From NCBI GenBank assembly GCA_020047885.1, contig JAIFNF010000075.1:1-7813 (forward strand): a DNA stretch of 7,813 nucleotides, written 5' to 3'. The notes under the pieces were generated by a model. The model had not been told where the DNA came from, did no database searches, and saw only the letters and a program-made list of their open reading frames with translations. This document shows positions 1 to 7,238 of this stretch, piece by piece. Both the position numbers and the translations under genes were made by a program. Position 1 is the first letter of the stretch. The number at the start of each line of letters is the position of its first letter. The stretch comes from Gammaproteobacteria bacterium (lineage in GTDB: Bacteria > Pseudomonadota > Gammaproteobacteria > Competibacterales > Competibacteraceae).

Positions 1-1534
1 GTTGCAGATTGACCCGGGTCGGCGCGATGTAGACCAGTTCGCCGTGATGATCCAGCGCCAGGGCATCGCGCAGCTTGTTTTTGAATTCGTCAAACCGCTT
101 GGCGTCGGGACAACTGACCCAGCGGGCGGTAGTGACGTTGACGTTTTCGAAGCCGCACTCGACGCCGTATTCACTGCGTAGCCGGAAAGCGGCGACATCG
201 AATTGCAAAATCCCCACCGCGCCCAGAATGAGATCGTTGCTGTTGAGCGGGCGAAAGAGTTGCGTCGCCCCTTCTTCGCAAAGCTGCTCCAGACCTTTTT
301 GCAGCGCTTTCATCTTCAGTGGGTCGCGTAATCGGGCGCGGCGGAACAGTTCCGGGGCGAAATCGGGGATGCCGGTAAATTGCAGCTCCTCGCCTTGGGT
401 GAAGGTGTCGCCGATGCGGATGGTGCCGTGGTTGTGCAGGCCGATGATGTCGCCCGGATAGCCCGCTTCGACATGCTCGCGTTCAGCCGCCATGAAGGTC
501 AGAGCATCGGCGATTTTCACCTCGCGACCCAGGCGGACATGGCGGACTTTGATGCCGGGCTGATAGCTACCGGAGCAGATGCGCAGGAAGGCGATGCGGT
601 CGCGGTGCTGCGGGTCCATGTTCGCTTGAATTTTGAACACGAAGCCGGTAAATGCTTCTTCCTCAGGTTCCACATCACGGCTGGCAGCGCTGCACGGACG
701 CGGTGACGGCGCGTGTTCGATGAAACCGTCCAGCATTTCCTGCACACCGAAGTTGCTCAGCGCGGAACCAAAGAACACTGGGGTCAACTTGCCGGCGCGG
801 TAGTCGGCGAAATCGAAGGCATGGCTGGCACCGCGCACCAGTTCCATTTCCTCGCGCAGCGCCTGTACCCGCTCCGAACCGAGCGCTGCATCCACTTCCG
901 GCGTGTCGAGACCGTGCAGAATGCGGCCAGTGTTGATGCGGCCATCGCGGGCGGGGTCGTAAAGATGGATGAAATCCTGACCGAGATGGTAGACGCCTTT
1001 CAATTCCCGCCCCATGCCAATCGGCCAAGTGATCGGCGCACAGCGGATTTTCAGCACGTCTTCGACTTCATCCAACAGTTCGATGGGTTCCCGTCCGTCT
1101 CGATCCAGCTTGTTAATGAAGGTGAAAATCGGCGTGTCGCGCAACCGGCAGACTTCCATCAACTTGATGGTGCGTTCCTCGACGCCCCGGGCGCAGTCGA
1201 TGACCATCAGCGCGGAATCAACAGCGGTCAGGGTGCGGTAGGTGTCCTCGGAGAAATCTTCGTGACCGGGGGTATCGAGCAGGTTAATGAGGCGGTCGCG
1301 GTAGGGGAATTGCATCACCGAGGAGGTCACGGAGATGCCCCGTTGCTGCTCCAGCGCCATCCAGTCGCTGGTGGCATGGCGGGCGGCTTTGCGACCCTTG
1401 ACCGCGCCGGCTAACTGGATCGCACCGCCAAACAGCAGCAATTTCTCAGTGAGCGTGGTTTTGCCCGCGTCGGGATGGGAGATGATGGCGAAGGTGCGTC
1501 GCCGGTTCAATTCGTCGAGGAAGGTCGTGGTCAT
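1..1534 (-). CDS. prfC: Peptide chain release factor 3 (RF3), C-terminus cut by window edge
   Basis: Translational GTPase that recycles RF1/RF2 from the ribosome after peptide release; cytoplasmic. Reading the minus strand from ATG at 1534 gives [20 protein letters not shown], open without a stop to the window edge (511 codons). The G domain shows the P-loop SHPDAGKTT (residues 19-27), the switch I region ending RGISVTS (65-71), DTPGH (87-91) and NKLD (141-144). Domains II and III follow, including [14 protein letters not shown] and [13 protein letters not shown] RF3 signatures (here [10 protein letters not shown]). The last visible residues, [10 protein letters not shown], correspond to a point about 20 residues before the end of E. 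coli RF3 (529 aa), so only a short tail is missing. No strong Shine-Dalgarno lies before the ATG, but the N-terminus matches the family closely, which supports this start. No frameshift was found in the three regions checked codon by codon. It appears monocistronic at its 5' side. Confidence 0.97.
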   Translation of the reverse strand, partial: MTTTFLDELNRRRTFAIISHPDAGKTTLTEKLLLFGGAIQLAGAVKGRKAARHATSDWMALEQQRGISVTSSVMQFPYRDRLINLLDTPGHEDFSEDTYRTLTAVDSALMVIDCARGVEERTIKLMEVCRLRDTPIFTFINKLDRDGREPIELLDEVEDVLKIRCAPITWPIGMGRELKGVYHLGQDFIHLYDPARDGRINTGRILHGLDTPEVDAALGSERVQALREEMELVRGASHAFDFADYRAGKLTPVFFGSALSNFGVQEMLDGFIEHAPSPRPCSAASRDVEPEEEAFTGFVFKIQANMDPQHRDRIAFLRICSGSYQPGIKVRHVRLGREVKIADALTFMAAEREHVEAGYPGDIIGLHNHGTIRIGDTFTQGEELQFTGIPDFAPELFRRARLRDPLKMKALQKGLEQLCEEGATQLFRPLNSNDLILGAVGILQFDVAAFRLRSEYGVECGFENVNVTTARWVSCPDAKRFDEFKNKLRDALALDHHGELVYIAPTRVNLQ

Positions 1535-2122
1535 GGATTGGCTGAGGGCTGCGTGTTGATCGTCGGTTTTATCAGGTCTTGCACGAAAGACCCGGTCCTT
1601 ATGATCTTCAACTCAATAATCCAGTATCAATCCCTGAGAATCATACCGGATTAAATTTTTAAAGATCATTAGGGCGGGGATGTAGAGCGCGGCACATGAA
1701 GTTCATCTTCTTGTTCTTTAGGTCATTCCTTTGACTCATCCAGCGCACTGGGGGGATAGGATTCCGGGTATTTCAAGTCAACGCATCCTGATGATGTCAG
1801 ACGCCCGGTTGGTAGGGCGGGCTACCCATCATGGGATGCGCGTAATAATCGGGTATCGCCAGAGCCAGCGAACGACCGAGGTACTGGTTCAGTCTGATTA
1901 TCCGCCAACCGTTTGATTTTAAATTATATAAAACGAGTAAGTCGCATTTGAATTCTCAATATTCGCCCCCATGAAAGACCCTCTTTCAAGAGATCTAAAG
2001 CTACGGCAGGTGCTTGCTGATTCAATATGTTAGAAAAAATAAATGGCGAAATTTTAAGGATTCTACGAGTGTATAGGGGCGCTATATGCCCGCGGGGTAA
2101 CCGTTCACCCCCCCCACCCCAA

Positions 2123-2145
2123 CCCTCCCCCGCGAGGGGGGAGGG
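2123..2145. repeat. GC-rich palindrome, dispersed intergenic repeat type
   Basis: Perfect 9-bp inverted repeat CCCTCCCCC / GGGGGAGGG with a 5-base loop, inside a longer C-rich then G-rich tract (2107-2147). On the minus strand it translates as PSPLAGEGWGGGG, a peptide seen again and again in false gene calls across proteobacterial genomes, because this type of palindrome is scattered between genes. It may act as a bidirectional stem-loop between prfC and the STAS-like gene, but there is no T-tract for a classical terminator. Confidence 0.7.
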
Positions 2146-2183
2146 AGTCTTGCGAATCAGCGAGTTGGCGCTCCCCCTCTCCA

Positions 2184-2216
2184 TTCCCCGCGGTTAGCTT
2201 TCAGCTAGCGCGGGAA
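2184..2216 (-). terminator. Stem-loop downstream of the STAS-like gene
   Basis: Inverted repeat starting 13 bases after the stop codon of the SpoIIAA-like gene. Outer arms TTCCCCGCG (2184-2192) and CGCGGGAA (2209-2216), inner arms TAGCT (2195-2199) and AGCTA (2203-2207), 3-base loop. Position and strength suggest transcript-end protection or termination. The lack of a T-run makes intrinsic termination uncertain. Confidence 0.45.
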
Positions 2217-2229
2217 GTCAAGCCCGAAT

Positions 2230-2592
2230 TCATTCCAGCACCCAGGCCCGCGCCGCTTCCAACTCCGTTGCCGCAAAGAACAGTGTTTGGGCTTGCCGAT
2301 AGTCCGCGAACAAAAAGATCGACATTTCGTCGCGCCAGCGAGCATCACCCACCACCGCGATTTTTTCGATGTGCTGATCGTGTTCAAAGAAAAAGCTCAC
2401 GTCGCTCCACGCTTCACCGGGTTCCCAACCGGTGAATTCTTCCAACTGAATGAGCGCCCGCAGGGGACCGGCGGCGAACACTTGAGCGGTTTCCATTTGA
2501 TTTTGAAACGCCTGAAATTCGCTCCAGGTCAACAGACCCGTCAGTTTGATCAGATAAACGCGGTCGCTAATGGAATGTACAGTAATAGCCAT
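2230..2592 (-). CDS. SpoIIAA-like / STAS-domain protein
   Basis: Small soluble protein of 120 residues with the SpoIIAA-like fold (the family annotated as STAS/SpoIIAA-like, PF11964 type). Visible landmarks are the first strand DRVYLIKLTGLLT (10-22), the EEFTGWEPGEAW block (51-62), the family-typical IEKIAVVGD (75-83) followed by ARW, and a terminal helix ELEAARAWVLE. These proteins are thought to bind hydrophobic ligands or act as regulators; no catalytic residues are known. An upstream in-frame ATG at 2643 would add 17 residues, but family members start at the equivalent of MAITV, and GGGAA lies about 10 bases before the ATG at 2592, so that start is chosen. It lies downstream of msrQ on the same strand, with 272 bases between, so an operon is doubtful. 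Confidence 0.85.
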   Translation of the reverse strand: MAITVHSISDRVYLIKLTGLLTWSEFQAFQNQMETAQVFAAGPLRALIQLEEFTGWEPGEAWSDVSFFFEHDQHIEKIAVVGDARWRDEMSIFLFADYRQAQTLFFAATELEAARAWVLE

Positions 2593-2864
2593 GTGGTGAA
2601 TTTCCCAATGTGCGCGGGTACGGGATTGAACCAGAAAATACATTTTTCAAGCAGCCTGCTTCCGTCTGAATTGCGTCAACAGCTACGTCGTGCGTGGGTG
2701 TTTGGTCATAACGAAGATTACCACCGCGTTTGAAAACTTGTCGGGCCCGCTGGGTTTCCCAGTTAGACACTGCTATCGCCTTCACCAACGCCTCGGCGGT
2801 CTGGATCGCGGCAGTATCGCCGAAACCGAGGACATCGGGATGAATGTGGGGCATAGCAGCGATG

Positions 2865-3485
2865 TCAAAACGTCCCGGATGCCCGCGATGATCGACGAAT
2901 CGACCACCACACCCGATAACCCAGCAATACCGCCAGTACCCCGGCATAGATCAGTGGTTCGCGCAGATCGGCCTTGACCAGCCACAGATAGTGCAGCACG
3001 CCGAGGAGCGCAATCGGATAAATCAGCCGATGCAGACGCTGCCAGTTCCGGCCCAGACGCTTGATCATCCGGTTGGTCGAGGTCGCCACCAGTGGAATCA
3101 GCAGCACAAAAGCCGCAAATCCTACGGTGATATAAGGCCGTTTGACGACATCGGCGATGATAGCGGACAGATCAAAAAACTGGTCGAAAATCAAATAGAC
3201 GCCAAAGTGCAGACTCACGTAGAAGAAGGCAAACAGCCCCAGCATTCGCCGAAAGCGTTGCAACCCGTTCCAGCCGGTCAAGCGCCGCAACGGCGTCACT
3301 GCCAGAGTCAGCAGTAAAAAGCGCAAACTCCAGTCGCCGGTGCGATGACTCAGCGTTTCCACCGGGTTGGTCCCCAACTGATCGCTCCAGACCAGCCAGC
3401 ACAACCAAAGCAGTGGTAGTAGGCAGGCGCTGAATACCAGCGGTTTCCCAACAGGTTGCAGTAAGCGGGCAGGTAGCAGCGTCAT
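2865..3485 (-). CDS. msrQ: MsrQ, haem-b membrane subunit of the methionine sulfoxide reductase system
   Basis: Inner-membrane protein (formerly YedZ) of the ferric-reductase-like family. It passes electrons from the quinone pool to periplasmic MsrP. The product is 206 residues (E. coli 211), with about six hydrophobic segments, e.g. 17-33, 54-64, 83-100, 119-136, 155-170 and 177-192. The expected haem-ligand histidines are present in family context: SLHFGVYL (His93), QRLHRLIY (His152) and GVLHYLW (His165). The frame is open upstream to 3575, but MTLLPARLLQ at 3485 fits family length; the upstream extension runs into the 92-bp repeat. No strong Shine-Dalgarno is visible. Its partner msrP lies divergently 2.85 kb away instead of in the usual msrPQ operon. 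The C-terminus (WWSIRRSSRASGTF) is basic and normal for the family. Confidence 0.95.
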   Translation of the reverse strand: MTLLPARLLQPVGKPLVFSACLLPLLWLCWLVWSDQLGTNPVETLSHRTGDWSLRFLLLTLAVTPLRRLTGWNGLQRFRRMLGLFAFFYVSLHFGVYLIFDQFFDLSAIIADVVKRPYITVGFAAFVLLIPLVATSTNRMIKRLGRNWQRLHRLIYPIALLGVLHYLWLVKADLREPLIYAGVLAVLLGYRVWWSIRRSSRASGTF

Positions 3486-3494
3486 GAGTGAGCG

Positions 3495-3586
3495 ATTCAG
3501 GGCTGTCGGTGGAACGCAACTCACTCCGGTTGAGTGAGGCAGAAGCAGGGAGTTTACCACTCGGAGCCGTCCCATGCTGATTCAAC
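3495..3586 (+). repeat. 92-bp direct repeat, copy A (next to msrQ)
   Basis: Ungapped match to 6254-6345 at 81 of 92 positions; the last 71 bases differ at only 6. It begins 10 bases upstream of the msrQ start codon and ends after ATG CTG ATT CAA, the first four codons of msrP in the other copy. The match includes the CGGAG ribosome binding site (3562-3566) and ATG (3574-3576). Inside is a hairpin CTCACTC / GAGTGAG (3520-3526, 3532-3538). The reading frame from this ATG closes after 22 codons (stop at 3640-3642) and does not resemble MsrP beyond codon 4. It could be a remnant of an original msrQ-msrP intergenic region or one member of a dispersed repeat family. Confidence 0.9.
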
Positions 3587-3889
3587 AGCTCTTGGAAATC
3601 GTAGCCGTAGCATCGGGAAGACGGGGCGGAAAGGCGCGTTGATTGTGGCGATGGTAACGATTGCTGGGAAAAAATCAGGCGGGATAGCACAAAGTTTGGT
3701 TTTCAAGACGTATACTTTGTTGGAAATGCTGCGTCGTTTGGAACGTGGGGCGCTCGGTAGCCGGTGAGGTATTTCGGCGGGGTAGGGTAATGAACATCGG
3801 GCTAGAACGAAAAAATGTGATGAGCTGTCATTTTTGCCTTTTTGAATGGATATCCGCCACCCCGTTAGGCTTGAAAATTAGGGCAACTG
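3587..3889. other. Non-coding stretch left of the brnT remnant
   Basis: No convincing gene. It contains the first copy of a 46-bp repeat (3714-3759) and an AT-rich run (about 3810-3845) that probably serves as the promoter region of the toxin-antitoxin unit that follows. A TAGGG ribosome-binding-like sequence at 3879-3883 sits six bases before the brnT ATG. Confidence 0.55.
3714..3759 (+). repeat. 46-bp direct repeat, copy A
   Basis: Matches 4549-4594 without gaps at 39 of 46 positions (shared core GGAAATGCTGCG and GTTTGGAACG). The two copies bracket the brnT/antitoxin unit plus the fic scrap, so this repeat delimits a sub-segment of the islet. Confidence 0.75.
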
Positions 3890-4164
3890 ATGAATTTTGA
3901 ATGGAATCCCCAAAAAGCTGAAATTAACAGCAAAAAACACAGTGTTTTCTTTGAGGAGGCATCCTCTGTTTTTGGGATACGCTGTCTGTCACATATCCCG
4001 ATCCTGAACACTCGACGAATGAAGAGCGTTTTGTAATGATTGGGCTTTCCAGTAAACAGCGGGTATTGGTGATTTCTCACATGTATCGAGGCGAAACCAT
4101 AAGAATCGTCAGTGCCAGACCTGCAACAAAACGGGAGCGGCGATTTTATGAGCATGGAAATTGA
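3890..4164 (+). pseudogene. brnT: BrnT-family toxin, broken by a one-base frameshift
   Basis: BrnT toxins are small RelE-fold ribonucleases that block translation. The first 29 codons from ATG 3890 read MNFEWNPQKAEINSKKHSVF then FEEASSVFG, a typical BrnT start (F-W, K-KH-V-FEEA--VF). The protein then continues in another frame from 3976 with DTLSVTYPDPEHSTNEERF, VMIGLSSKQRVLVISH, RGETIRIVSARPATKRERRF and stop TGA at 4162-4164. Joining the two parts gives a full-length protein of about 92 residues, so exactly one base appears lost near 3974-3976 (GGG, where GGN GAT is expected). In the first frame translation ends soon after at a TAA around 4036. Conserved family residues are otherwise intact, so the mutation is recent or is a sequencing error. 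A TAGGG site precedes the ATG by six bases. It overlaps the next gene by 17 bases, a normal toxin-antitoxin arrangement. Confidence 0.87.
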
Positions 4165-4375
4165 TGATGAATTGAATGACGAACTTCGGGATGAATATGA
4201 TTTTGCCAGTATGAAAGGCGGTGTTCGCGGTAAGTATGCCAAGCAATATCATGAAGGCGTAAAACTTATTATGCTTGAGCCTGATGTGACAAAAATCTTT
4301 CCTGATGCAAAATCAGTCAATGAGGCATTAAGGTCTCTGGCAACTATTATTCAGCAACACCAGAAAGCCGCATAA
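4148..4375 (+). CDS. Small antitoxin-like protein paired with BrnT
   Basis: A 75-residue acidic-N-terminal protein: MSMEIDDELNDELRDEYDF, then the block MKGGVRGKYAKQYHEG and LIMLEPDVTKIFPD with SVNEALRSL near the end. This DEYDF...GVRGKY...LEPDV..xFPd..xVNeALR pattern is one I associate with small proteins encoded beside toxin genes; I cannot name a Pfam family for it. It does not look like the usual BrnA ribbon-helix-helix antitoxin by sequence, although the C-terminal VNEALRSLATI could form a helix of such a fold. Start: ATG 4148 has GGGAG ten bases upstream (4133-4137) and overlaps the brnT end by 17 bases, suggesting translational coupling; an earlier in-frame ATG at 4112 lies deep in brnT and is less likely. 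The frame is intact while the toxin is broken, as expected when an antitoxin outlives its toxin. Confidence 0.75.
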   Translation: MSMEIDDELNDELRDEYDFASMKGGVRGKYAKQYHEGVKLIMLEPDVTKIFPDAKSVNEALRSLATIIQQHQKAA

Positions 4376-4383
4376 CTTGGCGC

Positions 4384-4551
4384 TCAAGGCAGACCCCCCG
4401 CCGTCGGGCGGCAGGCCTGAAGATGCGCCAGATCAAAGCGCCCGGCTAGTGGCCGCTGACTTAACTCGTAACTTCGCCAGGTCACGAAGGACGCCTCAGG
4501 CTGTTCCAGTTCTTTGCTGAGAATGCCCGTTTTTGGATCAAGATAGTGACT
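4384..4551 (-). pseudogene. N-terminal fragment of a Fic-family protein
   Basis: Read on the minus strand from 4551: SHYLDPKTGILSKEL, then EASFVTWRSYELSQRPLAG and RFDLAHLQA. This resembles the N-terminal lead-in of Fic/Doc AMP-transferases (Y-x-P-x-T-x-V-L-x-N..., then R-x-x-E-L-x-x-x-P-L-x-G-x-F-D-L-x-H-L-x-A-I-H). The following H-R-x-L-F and the catalytic HPFxxGNGR region are absent: after LQA the frame goes to CRPTAGGLP and a stop at 4384-4386. No start codon is present; the fragment begins at the edge of the second copy of the 46-bp repeat (4549). It is a dead piece of a longer gene, left by a deletion or recombination. The assignment rests on motif memory only. Confidence 0.5.
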
Positions 4552-4594
4552 TTGCCGGAAATGCTGCGCTGTTTGGAACGCGGGACGTTCGGTA
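4549..4594 (+). repeat. 46-bp direct repeat, copy B
   Basis: Second copy of the sequence at 3714-3759 (39 of 46 identical). It lies between the fic fragment, whose coding resemblance begins exactly here on the other strand, and the PLD-like gene that starts 64 bases further on, so it may contribute to the promoter region of that gene. Confidence 0.75.
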
Positions 4595-4647
4595 CGGCTG
4601 CGCCCTCTCAAGATCGCTGCGCACATGACTTGTGACGAACAAGTAAC

Positions 4648-4652
4648 GGAGG
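4648..4652 (+). promoter_or_regulatory. Ribosome binding site deciding a GTG start
   Basis: GGAGG five bases before GTG 4658. It lies inside the longer open frame that could begin at ATG 4625, which has no such site, so it argues strongly for the GTG start of the PLD-like gene. Confidence 0.75.
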
Positions 4653-4657
4653 ATTTC

Positions 4658-5989
4658 GTGGGACTTCGGTTTCTACACTGCGGAGCGCATACCCCGGCGA
4701 AGCCTGACTTTGACGCGCATCTTGCGCATGGCAAGGATGGCATCCGACTGGCGGTGTGCTTCTTCCTCAAGGCTGGGCTTCAAATCCTGCGACATCACAC
4801 GGCGGCACTCGCCCATCCCGAGAGCTTCGTTGTCGTAAGCGTGGATTTTCCGACCGACCTCGATGCACTCAATGATCTCTACCACCTCATTCCTGGTCGC
4901 GTTTTCATTCATCTTGGCTGGGTGACGCCCAAAGAGAAGAAATCCAGTGGTTCGGCACTGATGCACTCGAAGGTATGCCTCACGTGCGACGCCAATATGA
5001 AGCATCTCTGGGTTGGGAGCCATAATCTCACCGCAAGCGCAATGGGCGGCGCAAATATCGAAGCAGCGTTACTCTACGATGCGCCGACCGAGGATGCTGT
5101 CATTACTGACGCGGAGCAGCACCTCCGCGAGTGCCGGGATACCGCTGAACCCTTTGATCCAAAAAGGCTCAAGGAGTACAAGCAGATTCAAGCTCGCAAG
5201 GCCGGCATTATTGGCTTCCAAGATACTGTCCTCGTGCTCCACGCGGAGGAACAGGTGCCGCTCACACAACTGCCTGCCGTAATCCACGTTCGACTTTCGA
5301 CTGTGGAGTTCGACTCGCTGACGAAGACGGACACCACGGTTCACCTGTTTCTGCATCAGCCAGGAACACTCGGCTCCTCGCCCGTCATCATGCCGACGGT
5401 TCGACGCTTCGTCGGGCACATTATCGAAGACAACCGCACCGAGGACCACCCCAGAGGTGGCTCCGCGAGTATCATGAGAAAGGCGACACACTGGCTTGAG
5501 CTCGGCAACATCCCGGTCTTGATTGCGCCGAATAGTTCCTCGACAAAGCCCTTGACACAGGCGGCTATTCTGCTTGGGGAGGAGGCGCGTGCGGACGAAT
5601 TCCTGTACTCCATCAAGGCGAAGCGGGGTCGAGCTGAAGCCTCGTCCACGCCGGAACGGCTTCGAGTCGAGGCCGTTCCCGAGGAACTCCTTACGTTCTT
5701 TACCCCTCGTTCCATCGAAGGCACTGACCTGCTCTTTGCTCCGCGTGAGCACATCCGGGAAACGGGTCGAATAAACGTGTATGCGGGAACGCCCATTCCT
5801 GAGCGGTTCATGCAGAATATCGATCGAACCAGCAGGAATCGGCACGCACCTATGGTAGTCGCCCACGACCCGCAACCCCGCAGACGTGTCGAATTGAACG
5901 TCACCAGAGAAAGTGCCGCGCACATTTTAAGCCCCTATTTCTTCAAGAGTTCGTTTCACGTCCAGACTGACGATGAGGAAATTGAATAG
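4658..5989 (+). CDS. Phospholipase-D-like (single HKD) protein, possible nuclease
   Basis: A complete gene of 443 residues beginning MGLRFLHCGAHTPAKPDFDA. Residues 103-140 hold one PLD-superfamily catalytic motif: HSKVCLTCD (His103, Lys105), then WVGSHNLTASAMGG (Ser121, Asn123) and ANIEAALLYD (Glu135). The histidine, lysine, GSxN and downstream glutamate match the HKD family; the aspartate is one residue later than in the standard HxKx4D pattern. Enzymes with one motif act as homodimers, and include nucleases such as NgoFVII-type restriction enzymes and DISARM DrmC-like proteins as well as lipid hydrolases. Residues 150-443 are not recognised. There is no signal peptide or membrane segment, so the protein is likely cytoplasmic. 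No methylase or helicase partner is present. It lies among toxin-antitoxin and RNA-repair remnants, so a defence or nucleic-acid role is inferred from context only. The stop TAG (5987-5989) touches the next remnant directly. Confidence 0.8.
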   Translation: MGLRFLHCGAHTPAKPDFDAHLAHGKDGIRLAVCFFLKAGLQILRHHTAALAHPESFVVVSVDFPTDLDALNDLYHLIPGRVFIHLGWVTPKEKKSSGSALMHSKVCLTCDANMKHLWVGSHNLTASAMGGANIEAALLYDAPTEDAVITDAEQHLRECRDTAEPFDPKRLKEYKQIQARKAGIIGFQDTVLVLHAEEQVPLTQLPAVIHVRLSTVEFDSLTKTDTTVHLFLHQPGTLGSSPVIMPTVRRFVGHIIEDNRTEDHPRGGSASIMRKATHWLELGNIPVLIAPNSSSTKPLTQAAILLGEEARADEFLYSIKAKRGRAEASSTPERLRVEAVPEELLTFFTPRSIEGTDLLFAPREHIRETGRINVYAGTPIPERFMQNIDRTSRNRHAPMVVAHDPQPRRRVELNVTRESAAHILSPYFFKSSFHVQTDDEEIE

Positions 5990-6213
5990 ATCTCCACGCC
6001 CCACCACTCGATGACTTTGCGCTGCGCCTGGAAGTCGCCTTGCACCGCAACGCCCAGCGCGAGGGTTAGCAGCGTATCCCGGAGAAAGGCGTGTTGGCGA
6101 CTTACCGGCGATTGCAACGACCCGCACGATCAGAAGGGTTCGACGCGCTTTATATAGTCCGATCGGTCGGCGATCAGCAATTTACGGTAGAGGAATGGCG
6201 CGATGCCGTTTGA
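5989..6213 (+). pseudogene. C-terminal remnant of a P-loop kinase-like (AAA/PNK type) protein
   Basis: A frame directly after the PLD-like stop reads LDDFALRLEVALHRNAQREG, then an in-frame TAG (6067-6069), then RIPEKGVLATYRRLQRPARS, EGFDALYIVR and a short tail ending EEWRDAV with TGA at 6211-6213. The series HRNAxR - PE - V - TYRRLQ-P - EGFD resembles the lid and C-terminal end of polynucleotide-kinase-like AAA proteins. The P-loop half is missing and the internal stop kills what is left. The end overlaps the start of the Thg1-like fragment by 11 bases, as in a translationally coupled pair, so both pieces probably come from one RNA-repair-type operon. Family assignment is by motif memory and tentative. 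Confidence 0.4.
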
Positions 6214-6253
6214 TGTCCTGGATCAGCGAATGCGGGTATTGGAGACCGCGCAT
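6203..6253 (+). pseudogene. N-terminal fragment of a Thg1-like tRNA(His) guanylyltransferase
   Basis: ATG 6203 starts MPFDVLDQRMRVLETAH, which matches the beginning of bacterial Thg1-like proteins (F-D-x-L-D-x-x-M-R-x-x-E-T-A-H, normally followed by a short linker and the RLDGRxFTxLT metal-binding motif). Such enzymes add nucleotides in the 3'-5' direction to repair or complete tRNA 5' ends. Resemblance ends at codon 17, exactly where the second 92-bp repeat begins (6254); the frame then runs six codons into the repeat and stops at 6269-6271. The catalytic core is therefore lost. Confidence 0.55.
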
Positions 6254-6332
6254 ATTCAGGGGCGTCGGTAACATGCAACTCACTCCGGCTGAGTGAGTCA
6301 GAAGCAGGGAGTTTACCACCCGGAGTTGTCCC

Positions 6333-6345
<13 letters not shown>
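6254..6345 (+). repeat. 92-bp direct repeat, copy B (msrP leader and start)
   Basis: Second copy of the 3495-3586 sequence, offset by 2759 bases. It contains the hairpin CTCACTC / GAGTGAG (6279-6285, 6291-6297, one more A-T pair outside), the msrP ribosome binding site CGGAG (6321-6325, seven bases before ATG) and the first four msrP codons. The hairpin lies about 35 bases upstream of the start codon and may belong to the msrP leader or be the core of a mobile repeat. Confidence 0.9.

Positions 6346-7235
<890 letters not shown>

Positions 7236-7238
<3 letters not shown>

Larger units (their letters stand above)
1535..2229. other. Gene-poor intergenic region with hairpins
   Basis: No convincing gene is seen in these 695 bases. 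Next to prfC there is a small hairpin (arms 1575-1580 and 1587-1592, GGTCTT/AAGACC) and an AT-rich stretch around 1640-1670 that would hold the prfC promoter; a TATGAT hexamer reads on the minus strand at 1645-1640, but no good -35 box was found. The segment 1800-1870 has the look of a dispersed intergenic repeat (GGTAGGGCGGGCTACCC). The right part holds a GC-rich palindrome and a hairpin, listed separately. Short open frames here have no start-site support or family resemblance. Confidence 0.6.

Noticed and set aside
75..1559. Several plus-strand open frames opposite prfC, the longest 233 codons
   Set aside because: They are antisense shadows of the well-supported RF3 gene.
1731..1916. Plus-strand open frame of 61 codons after prfC
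   Set aside because: No ribosome binding site, no family resemblance, and it runs through a repeat-like intergenic sequence.
1924..2184. Minus-strand open frame containing PSPLAGEGWGGGG
   Set aside because: Translation of a dispersed GC-rich palindrome, a known artefact, not a gene.
2610..2640. T-arm-like GGTTCAATCCC on the minus strand, suggesting a tRNA
   Set aside because: The flanking bases cannot form the T stem, and no acceptor, D or anticodon arms are found nearby.
2567..2947. Minus-strand open frame of 126 codons between msrQ and the STAS-like gene
   Set aside because: It overlaps the msrQ end and the start of the STAS-like gene, has no ribosome binding site at ATG 2947 or at the inner ATG 2854, and matches no family I recognise. 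The inner part (from 2854) remains a faint possibility.
3574..3642. 22-codon reading frame from the ATG of the left 92-bp repeat
   Set aside because: It has the copied msrP ribosome binding site and first four codons, but then diverges and stops; most likely a by-product of the repeat.
4398..4411. Hairpin CCGCC/GGCGG after the antitoxin gene as a terminator
   Set aside because: A five-base stem with no T-tract, inside a rearranged junction; too weak to call.
5069..5923. Minus-strand open frame of 284 codons opposite the PLD-like gene
   Set aside because: The plus strand has the catalytic HKD motif and a strong ribosome binding site; the antisense frame has no recognisable motif.
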